Below, piece by piece: positions 50,329-62,183 of a stretch of 64,000 bases of DNA. This DNA is from Hormiphora californensis. Lineage: Eukaryota; Ctenophora; Tentaculata; Cydippida; Pleurobrachiidae. The translations under genes and the position numbers were made by a program. The stretch spans positions 3,373,409-3,437,408 of the forward strand of contig CM035351.1 of NCBI GenBank assembly GCA_020137815.1, given 5' to 3'. The notes under the pieces are model-generated. The model had not been told where the DNA came from. It did no database searches and worked only from the letters and a program-made list of their open reading frames with translations. Within the stretch, counting starts at the first letter, position 1; every line of letters starts with the position of its first letter.

Positions 50329-50968
50329 AGGATATAAACAACATGAACAATAGACTGTTCACTGTTTCTCTGTCACTGTCACAATAACATCATCGCATGA
50401 CTCTACTAGTAGCAGCTCCACTGATCTGGTGTGGCTCTCTGTGAGGGTTCGGTACATACTCCACTCTTCTGATCTCATATCATGATCAGTATTATGTCTG
50501 GGAGCTCTGCAAGTTTTACTTTAGTTTCCAAAGACTTTGTAGTTCCTAAACTAGTTCCTGACGAAGTAATTTAATTTATATTACATAATCGGATTTTGGT
50601 ATGTCAGATGGATGCATTTTATAATTGAGTTGTACTGCGATATATGGGCTCTGCATTAATTGACAAACATCCAATATCTCACTTTCACTTAACAAAAGAG
50701 CAGTTATTGTTTCAGGCTTTCTAAAGAGTTGCAATATATGACATAGCAATAAGTGCAATTCTCACTTATTATCACCTTAACACAATTTATATGTACTCGA
50801 GGTCCCCTCTGTAAATTGTGTGCGAAACCCAGAATGAGGGGGAAGAGTGAGAAACCAAAATGAGAAAAGTTAATGAGAAGCTTATTTTGAATTGTGTGAC
50901 TCACAACATGTGTGCTTTTTATAACATTTTTAGGCTAATTCTGAAGCTCTCTCAATAAAAAAAAGGGT

Positions 50969-51159
50969 ATTAAGCCAAAAACTAATTGAAATTAGTTGGC
51001 GGGAAAGGTGACCCACTTACACCTTTTGCTACTGCCGGGTATCACCACGAACTCTCATTCTATCCCTCGGTATCTCAATCTCTTATTTTTCGAGGATAAC
51101 TTATTCCTGTTCGTTCTATCCCTCTCTCTCCTCCCTGTCTCTCTCCTCCCTGTCTCTCT

Positions 51160-51235
<76 letters not shown>

Positions 51236-51365
51236 TCTATCACACTCTCTTTCACTGTCTTATTCCATTATTTTCACCTCTTATAATCCCTGATCCCGGC
51301 AGCAGGCAAAGGTGTAAGTGGGTCACCTTTCCCGCCAACTAATTTCAATTAGTTTTTGGCTTAAT
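50969..51365. repeat. Fold-back element X enclosing a CT array
   Basis: Left arm from 50969 (ATTAAGCCAAAAACTAATTG...) and right arm ending 51365 are near-perfect reverse complements over about 70 bases, each with an internal CTAATTNAAATTAG palindrome and GGCGGGAAAGGTGACCCAC. The loop holds CT repeats. Arm layout matches element Y at 52896-53102. Confidence 0.82.
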
Positions 51366-52743
51366 TTAGGTCCCTTTTTGGTTTCTAATCGCAGCATGAA
51401 ATTATTCCATGATGTAATATTGTCGAAATGATGCGTTATGTGAGAAACGAGACGAATTTCTGTGAAAATCGTAATTTAGACGTCATAATGACGTCATTTG
51501 ACGTGATTAGTGACGTCGTAACGACGTAATTGCATCACGATATATTTTTAATCAATACCCCAAAGGAGCTTGTAAAGTTTCATTGACCACAGCGGTCAGG
51601 AAAGGGAGTTTTTGCTCGAAAAACTTTCAATTTACTGATTTTTTCGTCAAATTTTTGACTTCCGACGCGATTTAAGGGCTCAAAATGATAAGCTACGAAA
51701 ATTCGCTATATAGTATCTGAAAGTTCAGACGATTTGCCGGTGACGATTTTTCGTCAAATCAGAAATCGGAACACGTCTTCAGGGTGCTAGAGGCGTTTGA
51801 AAAAAGTTAGTCGGTCTCGTGCAATGACGTCACTCGTGACGTCATTGCGCGCGTCATAGGTAAGATGGAGAGTCGCCACCCAGATGGGTACATGCACGAG
51901 ACAATTATCTGTCGAATGCCCTTTGGTTTAAGGTCGTACGATGTCTGGTTCGTCTCAAACTGGGACCAAACGGAAGGTAACAAAGCGTCTATACATCTAT
52001 ATCACTGCGCTGGCAAGCGCAAAGGTTGCCATTCCCCCCCCCCCCCCCCAAAAAGCGCTGCCAGAAACGCAGTTATACGTTTTATGGTTGTTTGGCTGAA
52101 AAACTGGATTTCAGAAGGCTATAGCGTCGCCCCCTTTCATCCGATTGACTTGAAATTTGGAATGTACACCCGGCTTGGGGTCTTTTACTTAAGTTTAAAA
52201 TTTCAAGTCTCTATCTCATTTGGGTCCGAAGTTACAGACCGGTCCCATTTGCTATAGATTCAGTGTAACGGACACGCGCGCGCGCGCGTACGCGCGTAGG
52301 AGAGACGCTTTTTCTGAGCACGGTTCTGAACAAACGGAAAGAGATAGAGACTTCTCGTTTTCACTAGCTTGTAGATCTACTGGATTATTGTGTTATTAGC
52401 GGGGTGAAGTTTTCTATCATCGCCAGGATCGTCCTACAGAACGTCTTAAAGTCGTCATTTTTTACACTCTGACCAAACTTCTTTGAGCTCATTTTACACC
52501 CTAAAGACGGATTCAAATCGAAAAACGAAGACTATATCATGGAAAGAGAATTGTCTGAACTTTCAGAAACTATATGGCGAATTTTCAAAACTAGACGTAT
52601 AAGGGTCTTAAAACGCGTCTAAAGTGTTATGACTGTTTAAAAATAGATATGACGATATGGGTTTTTTCGCCATAGCGGACTCAAATATTATCCAATCGAT
52701 CTCAAACTTGGTCAGTATCTTCATCTAGGTAATCCCGATGATA

Positions 52744-52805
52744 TGACGTCATCATTATGACGTCATAACGTCGTGACGTCATTTTATGACGTCAAAATGA
52801 CGTCA
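52744..52805. promoter_or_regulatory. Cluster of five perfect TGACGTCA sites
   Basis: TGACGTCA at 52744, 52758, 52774, 52787 and 52798. This 8-base palindrome is the CRE/ATF binding site in animals. Three more perfect copies lie at 51489, 51825 and 51837. No nearby promoter is visible, so a regulatory role is only a possibility; they may simply be part of a repeat. Confidence 0.45.
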
Positions 52806-52895
52806 AAAATGAAAATTTTGCAATTTCACGATTTCATCCTCTCCGTACCTGTTCTACTACATGTAAATGGATAAAAAATCCCAAAAATGATGCAA

Positions 52896-53102
52896 ATTAT
52901 ACCAAAACTAATTTAAATTAGTAGGCCGGAAAGGTTGCCCTATGATTTGAGCTACCTTTGGCACCAGTACATTCCCTTTTGAAGATAGAAGAAGCATCTG
53001 TTATACCCTGTCTGTACCCCGTGAATGTTACGGTGGCAAAGGTAGCTCAAATCATAGGGCAACCTTTCCGGCCTACTAATTTAAATTAGTTTTGGTATAA
53101 TA
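52896..53102. repeat. Fold-back element Y
   Basis: Arms 52896-52963 and 53034-53102 are near-perfect reverse complements: ATTATACCAAAACTAATTTA, AATTAGTAGGCCGGAAAGGT and TGCCCTATGATTTGAGCTAC in order. The loop is about 70 bases. Related to element X by layout and by the CTAATTTAAATTAG and GG(C)GGAAAGGT words, but the inner arm sequence is different. Confidence 0.82.
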
Positions 53103-53417
53103 TATATATATATGTATCAACCTAGTTATCCCCACACTGAATTTTCTGTTTTGGGGGTGGTGTTATAACTTTTGAACAAAAAGAGCTAGCCACTTGAAAT
53201 TTTTACCATCTATAGAGGTCTACAAGAAGCTTCTAAGTACAAAATTTCAGCTCCCTAGCTCTTCCGGTTCGGGAGTTATGGCATGTCAAAAAGTGCCAAA
53301 ATGGGCTAAAAGTATGAAATAACTATATATACGCTGTGAGCAAGCGGGCCGTTTTTGGGGGAATTTTTTTTCGGGGGATGGATGGGGTCACCTTTGCGCT
53401 TGCCAGCGCAGTGATAT

Positions 53418-56400
53418 TTCGAATAATCTCAACTGCCAAATCCAGTAGGATGCACGCATGTGTGTACTACATATACTCATGCCGGATATTACTTGATCAT
53501 TAATATTTTGTGTATAATATAACACATCTCTATTGTTTGTGCAAGGGGTGTACTGCCTAGGAGTAGGCAAGTCATCAGTAACTCATGAGTCCCCAATCAG
53601 GCACAATATTCTGCAACTATCTGCAACTATTATAATAGCTAATTTTATGCACCCCCTGGTGATGCGACATATATTATTTGACATACAATTTATACACTTG
53701 TGCAGGATGCGTGCATATAATAATATTTGTATAAATAATGTACACTTGTGTTAGTCATAGTATAATTACCTTGTTCGTTCTATTATATTGCAGACACCCC
53801 CCCACCCCCACCCCGCTGTTTCATTTGAGATGTCAGCCCCCTTTCTATTCATTATACTATAGTGTCCTGGATCCTGAACAAGGTTCACACTACTGTATAT
53901 ATATGACAATGAAGCTGCCAGTGTCGTTATTGTTATAATTTATATATTGCTTTGTAAGACTACCAGTTCCGTCAAACACACTACCTTTTGTTCACTAAGA
54001 TCTAGAGAGGGCGGCGGCGTGATAGAAGCTGGTAGAAGCCATGATAGAAGCCCTATATTGCCGCTATGATAGATCTATTGGGAGGGGATGGAATGTGATG
54101 TGTACATGTTTTATGGGTAAAGAACTATTGTGTTAGAGCTGGCTGACCTTTTGTCATTGATGTGGACATGTTGATAACCACCCGAGATGGGGGGGGGGGC
54201 ATAACATCGCCGTTTACTTGATCTGGAACCAAGTTATATAGCTATGTTGTAATGTTTTACAACTGCCATTCTTTACTGCATTGATATGGCAGTAAAGATG
54301 GTAGTAAAGATTGTTAGACATGTAAACACACGTGGAGGACGTGTACTAGTACTGGTACACATGTGTAAACAAGTGGCTCCAGTCCTGAGAACACACTAGC
54401 TTACAGTTCCACAGACCAGAGCGGCCTACTAATTCTGCCTTCGAAGAACATACCGCACTGTGTGTATCTGGTTTGATTATCGCCCACTCATGAGCTTCAA
54501 GCCAGATAAAAGTGTGAACATGTCCTCTTAGTTTTACTTTGCTAGCTAATAGTAGTTGAAAACAAGGAATGATTCATAGCATGATATCAACTATTAATCT
54601 TGGGGGCATTCCGTGTCTGGGTATCATAATTTTAGTTCCTTGATAACTGCGGGTATTATAACATACTACGTCACACTGATCCCCGCTATGATCAGAGAGG
54701 TGCGACATTGTACATCATAGTGTGACTAAAGATCTACCCTTGATGCTTCTTGTTATCGCTTCATGCAACACTAAAAGGTGCTACATGTTGATCTCTTCAA
54801 GACCAGCCTTGTCTGTGTTTGTTTCTAGAATCCAGGGAGGACTTGAGTCATTTATAAAGAATGCAAATGCAGCCTTTAATATATATTGAGAGTTGAGGTG
54901 CTTTCTAAGTTGTTAAAGTTGAGATGCCTATAATATCATTGAGGGGTGCGTCAAGATAACAGTCACCTGTTGACACACTGTTTGTCTATGAGAATGAGAT
55001 CATATAATAAACACTAAATGATAGTAGGGTGGAAGTAGAATAGTCCACCACCACAACCTTTATTTATTCATTAGCGTGTGATCTATTATACTTGCCCTTA
55101 TACTAGCTACCGATTGTGTGACTATACAAGGGTAATCTTTCTAATCTTTTGCTCTTTGAATCCTAGCGGACCAAGCAGCATGGTACATGTTATTTACTAT
55201 TTAGGTATCACTGTTACACAGCTTTTGTAGTTGTAATAAACTTCTGAAGAGAAGGGCCTTGACCTTGACCTCTGTTTAAAAACTTCCGTGCATCAGACTT
55301 TCCTAGTCACGTATATCTTTGCAAATGTATATCTTCTCTATCTCTATCTCTCTCTATCTCTCTCTATCCCCCTCCCCTCCCTCTGTTAAACGACAAACGT
55401 GCAAGAGTATCAGTATGTAAAAAATAGCGTTTGCTATAGTTTCTTTAGAAGAACTCGTCGATCCTATTATAGTATCTAGATATCTCTTGTTATTTTTTCC
55501 CTGCCCGGGTGTTAACCACGGTAGTAGTAATGCTATTATAATATCCCCGCCACCCTAAACTACTGAACATGCTCTCTGGACGGGGGGGGGGGGGGGGGGT
55601 GCACGCCACAACAAGTTATATAGGAAGTGAAGTCTACCGATTTAAGCTGCTCCTCTTCCCTCCTGCAGACGTAAGCAGAGTGGAATTTTTGTGTGCTTCA
55701 CCCCCCCCCCCCCCCCCCGTGTTCTAATACCCGGCCATATATATAATTCTAGTGTGTTTCCAGATAGATCTAGTTTGCTTTGCGAAATATATATCCCATA
55801 CACAGTTTCTCTAGATTGAGATAGACATGTGCATCTATCTTATATCTGGACACATGTATTAATTCTGGGGTGCGGAATGTTCTGAAAAAAATTAAAATAC
55901 CGCACACATGTGTGTATAACAAGCCAGCTAGACCCCCAACATCGCTCTCTCGTCTCAGTATAATACTACTAGATTTACATATAATGTGTATATATTTGTA
56001 CTAAGCACGGATTTGTACACAGCTTTGTGACAGGTTTGGGGGGCCTTTGATCGTGTTTAATTAGACGAATTGCGGCACTTATGTTATAAAGAGCTGAACC
56101 AAGCTTGTAGTTACTCGGCACTTGTGTTTTGATTTACATATTCATATTGAGTCTCACCCTCTATATTTTGTGTTAACGTACCAGTTACCCCTCTGTGCTC
56201 CAACCAGTTACCTTTACTATCTTATCAAAATCTTCTCTGCATCTCTCGGTCTCTCTATCTCTAGATCTCTTTAGGTCTCTTCGTCTCTCTGTCCCTCTCT
56301 GTCTATCTCTATATTTTTCTCTCTCGGTCTCTAGGTCACTCTCTGTCTCTCTCTCTCAATCTCTGTGACTCTCTGTGTATCCCTAACTGATCTGTTAGAT

Positions 56401-56473
56401 ATAAACAAGACGTATATCTGCGGACTAACTAACAAGGCATGATCTGACAGCGAGAGAGATAGAGACAGATAGG

Positions 56474-56517
<44 letters not shown>

Positions 56518-57201
56518 TGTGTGTTGGGAGATGCTGTTAGCACTCATAACCAGTTTAAAATGTTGCCCTTAATTTTCAGTGTAACTATTGCTATTGTATA
56601 GTTTCCGAAGAGATGAATTGAAATTGAGTGGAGAAGTAAATTAGAACCTTAACAGCAGAGAGCTGGCCTGTGTCATGAAGGTGGGTTAGGTGGAAGGGGG
56701 TATTGCAGGGTGGGGGGGGGGGGGGGTTAGGTGGTGGTAGCTGGGTGGAGGTGTTACGTGACAAGGGTAAGGGTAAGGTGGGTGTGGGGTTGTGTGGTAA
56801 GGGCTCGGTGTCAAAACTAAATGGAGAAGGTGATACAGATGCACTTGTGTAACAAGTAGTTAGGAATGGTAAAATTTCTAGCTGTTATGTATGTGGAGAC
56901 TAGAGAATAAAAGAGTTACAGCGATCCCGCAACGAGAAGACTCCCAATCATACCTTCTTTTACCATTCAACTACCTTTATTCTCGATTGTACAACATCAC
57001 ACACATTCTCTCTCTCTCACTCCCTCTCCCTCGCTATATCCGACCCTCACGATCCACAGTCGAAGGATTTGTTTCTGCTATTCGATAAATCTAATGGACT
57101 TTCGAAAGCTTTTTAGTTTTATAGTTGCTTGATAATTGAAATTGTTCAAAGAAATAGAAAGTGTCATTTCAATCAACTTCATCTCACGGTTCTCTTCTCA
57201 G

Positions 57202-57289
<88 letters not shown>

Positions 57290-57411
57290 GGGATTCTTAA
57301 CCATGAATGATAGTTAATAGTTCCCAAGAGAGGAATTAAAAAGAGAAGGAAGTTAAGCTAGAGGAATTCTTGACTGATGGGTGGTAGAGAGGAAGGAAGG
57401 AAAGAGAGAGA

Positions 57412-57453
<42 letters not shown>

Positions 57454-58101
57454 AGGAGCGAGGAGGAGAGGAGAGCGAACGGGAAAGAAGGAAAAGAAGA
57501 GAAAGAAGAGAAAGAGAGAGCGCGAGAAGAAGTTTTCACGTGACAGATTCGTTTAAATTTAACGCCTCAAGATCCCTGAAAACCCCAAGACAAAAATTCT
57601 TTGATTCGAACTCGATTTTAAGCTCAGTTTTTGGTATTGGGGGAAACAGTTTAAATTTTTTCAGGTTCTCAGAGTAAAAATTTAAAGGGGTATTAAATTA
57701 ATTTTTTGGGGTGCTCCGAGTTAACCCCAAATTGTATTTAAATTCCAACCAACCCAAACCCCTCCCCCCCCTTTTCTCCTTCTCTCCTACCCTTTTTTCT
57801 TTTCCTCTCTTCTGGTTTTTCCCCTCTCGTTCTCTCTCTCCTTTCTGCCAAGCACAGCGTCGTGGGCACTATCACGGGTTTTTGGTTTTAGTAAAAACCC
57901 TGTCACCTGTTATGATGAAAATTTTTCAGCCTACCAAGACACCCACTATATACAGTTCTCTAATACCCTCATTCTGTCGCACTCTCATTCTCCCTCTCAT
58001 TCACCATACTACCTCAAATCCTTGGAGGGACAGAATGGAATCACATTAGCCGCCCCGCTCCCCCAGTTAACGCACCTATTATAATACATTCCCTCCAGCT
58101 A

Positions 58102-58140
<39 letters not shown>

Positions 58141-58900
58141 ATCTACCTATCTATCTCTCTCTTTTCCTTACCCTCTCTCTCTATCTATCTATCTGTCTCT
58201 CTCTCTTCCTTACCCTCTCTCGCAGCTGTGAGCTTCTAGAAGCTATGTGGTCATTTGGTCTTCCGTGTTTGTCTAAGAGTAAGAATGTGTTCAAGATGTG
58301 TATGTTTAGTGCTCGCTCCGAAAAGTTGCACAGATGCTTTTACTACAGATCCATGGTTGTTTTGTTTTTGTCTCATACTACCATTCATCTGATCTGTGTT
58401 TATCTTTGATCAAGATCAGGCCATATACCGTGCGGTGTGAACTTGCTTTCCTAGATGGTTCATGATACTGTTTGTTTGTTTCTCCGTTCATGCTCGAGCT
58501 GAACGTGAATGATGCGCAGATGATTTGATAATGTCCTGTTGTTGTTGTGTACAAGTAGTATGCACATAACTTAAGGATGGGAATGGAATTATGGTGCTCG
58601 TTCGATGCATGTTTTTAGCGGTTGCTAGGCAGCCCCTATAATATAGTTCCAACAATATAACAGAGAGATGCAGGGGAGAGGAGAGAGAGGTGCTATAGAA
58701 TAGTCTAGAAAGAACTGGAATATAATATGTATATCACGATCCCATGTTTGGGATTCTCAAAGAATCTGCTCATAATTTCAATCTCTGCTCATTATGTTTG
58801 AGGAGTCATTGAGCATAATTATCTTGCCTTTTGCTGATACGTCTCTCGATGATGTAATTGAGTGTTTACACTTCTAGAACTCGTGATCATGAGCCCTGCA
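53418..58900. other. Long gene-poor stretch
   Basis: I find no exon that I can support over 5.5 kb. Contents: long G or C homopolymers near 54188, 55583, 55700 and 56712; GA tracts at 56455-56515, 57206-57290 and 57400-57470; CT/CTAT tracts at 56225-56345 and 58101-58213; and a stretch (57540-57800) with many doubled bases that looks like weak sequence. Small unrecognised genes or noncoding RNAs cannot be excluded. Confidence 0.5.
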
Positions 58901-58914
58901 AATGATGATCACAC

Positions 58915-59060
58915 TAATACACTACACATTGATCACACATTGATCACACACTGATCACACACTGATCACACACTGATCACACACTGATCACACACTGACC
59001 ACACACTGATCACACACTGATCACACACTGATCACACACTGACCACACATTGATCACACC
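58915..59060. repeat. 12-bp minisatellite just upstream of the SOD gene
   Basis: About 12 units of CACACTGATCAC with CATTGATCAC and CACTGACCAC variants, ending 10 bases before the start codon of the SOD gene. If transcribed it would form the 5' untranslated region. Confidence 0.93.
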
Positions 59061-59070
59061 ATGTCCTAGG

Positions 59071-60012
59071 ATGATATTACAACTGTTACTGGGTCTATTA
59101 TCGGTGATAAAGGGAGTACAGGGAACGAGATATGCCACAGCAGTCCTGCTCAGCCATGCTGATCTATCAGCGTTCAACTCAGAAATTACAGTCTTTGGAA
59201 CTGTGAATATGACGCAGAAAAGTGCTAACGATAGTCTTGAGATAAAGATTGAGCTGTTTGAGAATTCAGATATTGCCAACGGGAAACATGGCTTCCACAT
59301 ACACGAAGAAGGTATGAGTAAATCATTTCGGGGATAGGTATTAGTGAATCTGGACTGAGGATATTTCTTCTATCAAATTCAGACTTCATCTGCTACTAAT
59401 TGAGATTGACCAGATACTAAGTCATATTCGGTGACAGTATTAATAACACGGAAACCGTTTCATGTACTGTGTATTATAATTCCTGTATTTTCAGGGAGTA
59501 TCTGGGGAGGGTGCACGGAGGCAGGTGGCCACTACAACCCTCATGGCAAGGAGCACGGGGGCAGGGATTCCGCGATTAGACACGTGGGAGACTTGGGAAA
59601 CATTGAGATAACAGGAAATAAATATGACAAGACGATAACTGACTCAACTGCCTCTCTCTATGGGCAATATTCTGTCATTGGTTAGTACATGAGTTCTATC
59701 TTTAGACATATCCGTTGTTTCTGTCGTTTTATTGTTTCTCATTCTGTTTCTGTTTTTGTTTCTGATTCTGTCTCAACTTTCTCCTATTAACCGGTGTCTC
59801 TCTTCTCAGGGAGAGCGTTTGTCCTCCACTCCGGGGAGGATGACCTTGGGTTAGGGGGCGATAAGGGCAGTAAAGCTACTGGGAACGCTGGCAGTCGTCT
59901 GGCGTGCGGGGTCATCGCCATCAACTCAGATGGATATGACGACAACTCAAGTCAGGGATTCTCGATAGTTTGCGTTTTTATAGCTATTTTCACCCATCTA
60001 CTTTTCCATTGA
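59071..60012 (+). CDS. Extracellular Cu/Zn superoxide dismutase, 3 exons
   Basis: Converts superoxide to hydrogen peroxide and oxygen. Exons 59071-59311, 59495-59680, 59810-60012; phases agree; 209 residues. Signal peptide [18 protein letters not shown]. Metal ligands are all present: GFHIHE (two Cu His), [13 protein letters not shown] (bridging and Zn His), RHVGDLGN (Zn His and Asp) and [11 protein letters not shown] (Cu His). The active-site Arg is in [12 protein letters not shown], with its disulfide Cys; the partner is GGCTEAGG. After the domain come a short linker (GYDDNSSQG) and a hydrophobic end, [17 protein letters not shown], stopping at TGA. That looks like a GPI-attachment signal or a tail anchor, so the enzyme may be held at the cell surface. 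The earlier ATG at 59061 meets a stop at once, so 59071 is the start. Confidence 0.95.
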
Positions 60013-60164
60013 ATACCCGTGTGTGAGTGTGTGTGAGTTTGATCATGATACGTGATACATTTATCAGAGACAGTAGAAGATCCTCCGTGAGGCTTTGTGT
60101 TTTTTTGTATTATACCTGCACCTTGTATATGTGTGTGAGTGTGCATTGTGTGAGCGTCCATGTA

Positions 60165-61088
60165 TTAGCTTGTCCCATAAATATTGTCCCTCGGCGATTT
60201 TTTCAAGAAAATGATTATTTGAAAGAAAATAAACGGTCCTACGGTATTCCTAGCATCCTTGGCTCCAGTCCTCTAGGTCAGGGATGTCTCAAGGTAGTAT
60301 AGTTCAGGAATTATGGGCCAATCTTTACACGTATGTCTTACTACGATCTTCAAAATTTCGATCATGATATTTTTCCTTCTCATTAAATCGAATCCTGTGC
60401 TAAAATAAGGATATGGACTGCGCATTTTACCCGCTGGAGACTTAGGGGACATCCTCTAGGAGCTCCAGGGACCTTTAACTTTTGAATAGAACCCTTCGTT
60501 TTAGGGCTATCACTCCTTAAACAGAGTTCACTCAAAACGGCAGCTGCAGACGTTTTTGGCAGAAAACAATGATCGTGAGAAGAAGCCAATGAAGGACAGT
60601 CTTCAAATCGGCCTAAGAACACTAGAATAGACCTTTCTCTACCACATAGGACCATCAATCGCATCCAGGTGGCCCATCTGGGGCCGAGAAACATGATTTT
60701 GTGAGGTAGCCACTTTTTGCGCTGAAAACCAATGTTAATTTGTCGATTTGGCGTGCACATAAGTTGTCATAGGGATGTCTGAGCACCATTCTGATGCCTG
60801 TAACTCACCACACTACCTTATAAGGGATCAGAGATGATTCTCCTGAGGTTAGATGGTGCTGAGATGGTTTTGGCTAGGAACAAAATGGGCGAAAGTCAGT
60901 TTTAAGATCGTTACAAGACTGGCCTACTAAATTCACCTACAGCTACCCTTCTGTATGGGCACGTAGAATCGCTGACCTATAGGAATGGAGCCAAGGATGT
61001 CAGAAATACCGTAGGACCGTTTATTTCTTTTCAAATCGTTATTTTCTTGGAAAAATCACCGAGGGACAATATTTATGGGACAACCTAA
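60165..61088. mobile_element. Mariner-like non-autonomous element, 924 bp
   Basis: TA-flanked (60163-60164, 61089-61090) with long inverted arms of about 110 bases starting TTAGCTTGTCCCATAAATAT and continuing through GTCCCTCGG(C/T)GATTTTT, ACGGTCCTACGG and TTGGCTCCA. No transposase frame is recognised; the 125-codon minus-strand frame inside has no visible catalytic motif. Distant relative of 4986-5906. It starts 152 bases after the SOD stop codon. Confidence 0.75.
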
Positions 61089-61905
61089 TACATTCAGCTG
61101 TAAGTGATTATGCATTCTCTGTTAGTGAGTGTGTAAGTGATATTATGTAGTTCTGTGTGTGTGTGATAAAATACTGAGCCACCCTTTACACAACAAACAC
61201 TGACTGATCGTTTTATTGTTGTAGGTACCCGCTGAACCTGACTGACTGACACTGCAACACGACAAAAACAACAACAACAACATGTCTTTCTCTATCTCTG
61301 AGGGAATCTCACCCCCTCTCTCTCTCCCCTCTCTCTCTCTTCTGGCGTGTTCAACTAACACTGACTGACAACGCTGACGATACTGATTGTGTATGTTTGT
61401 GTGTGTGTGTGTGTGTGTGTTTTCTCTTATATTATCCCTTCCGATTTAAATGCGTGTTCCCACTTCACAGACTAAATATAATCTCCCAGTCCCCCTCTCT
61501 TAAGTTAGATTGATGTTTTCAGCCCTGTTACAGATTTGATGTTTTGTAATAACTATTTGGCCGGGGGAGAGGCATCCCAGCTCCCTCGGCCTCTGTTTTA
61601 CCGCCCCCGAAATATACAACCTCACAAATGTTATTAATAGGCTAAACTTACTTTAATTAGACAGCTAACGACACTGTAATAATATGTACTAGGAAATATT
61701 TGACTTGATTTGCATTAGATGATAAGAGTAAAGGATAGCGTTAGAGCCGTCGTGATGGATATTTGTGTTATTAAATATTGATGACAGATAGTAGATTTAT
61801 TGTACCTAATATTTTGGGGGCGGGGCTCTAGCCAGAGCCGATTCTAATTGTAGATAAACCCTACACTAGCTTGAGATACATGATACATTTGTTTTTTAAA
61901 AGGCA

Positions 61906-62042
61906 CAGTAGAACCTCGATATACCCTTGCCTATTATTGGTAGAAGTCAGAAGAAATAGGGAACCACGTACATGGAATATACGGGAATCGAGGGGTAAAC
62001 GGGAATCGAGAGATAATCGGGACCATTGTCGAGGTTCTACTG
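61906..62042. mobile_element. Tiny pogo-like inverted-repeat element
   Basis: CAGTAGAACCTCGATATACC at the left and CGAGGTTCTACTG at the right. The CAGTNGNACC-TCGAT pattern resembles the termini of the 0.8-kb elements in this window. No open frame. Confidence 0.55.
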
Positions 62043-62183
62043 TGTAGTGTGTACTAAATTGTAAAACCATTATGTTTCATCAAAAAGGGTTTGGGAAATA
62101 TATATCAGCTACTAAGACGTGTAATATGTATAAAACAACAATAATTTACTAAAGATACCTCGCAGAGAGAGAGAGAGAGAGTT

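Larger units (their letters stand above)
52003..53413. mobile_element. Inverted-repeat element W (1,411 bp) with nested element Y
   Basis: Exact 24-base terminal repeats CACTGCGCTGGCAAGCGCAA(AGGT), left at 52003-52026 and right at 53390-53413, with ATAT on both outer sides. The interior holds the TGACGTCA cluster and fold-back element Y. No coding capacity is recognisable; the 130-codon frame at 51865-52257 runs across its left boundary. Confidence 0.72.

Noticed and set aside
49561-50337. 258-codon serine-leucine frame and similar frames over CT/GA tracts (430-707, 33247-33567, 46903-47327, 50996-51286, 57336-57677)
   Set aside because: Dinucleotide and hexanucleotide repeats give open frames of SLSL or RERE without coding function; one of them crosses the N gap.
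60383-60760. 125-codon minus-strand frame in the second mariner-like element
   Set aside because: No transposase motif visible and composition unlike a coding region.
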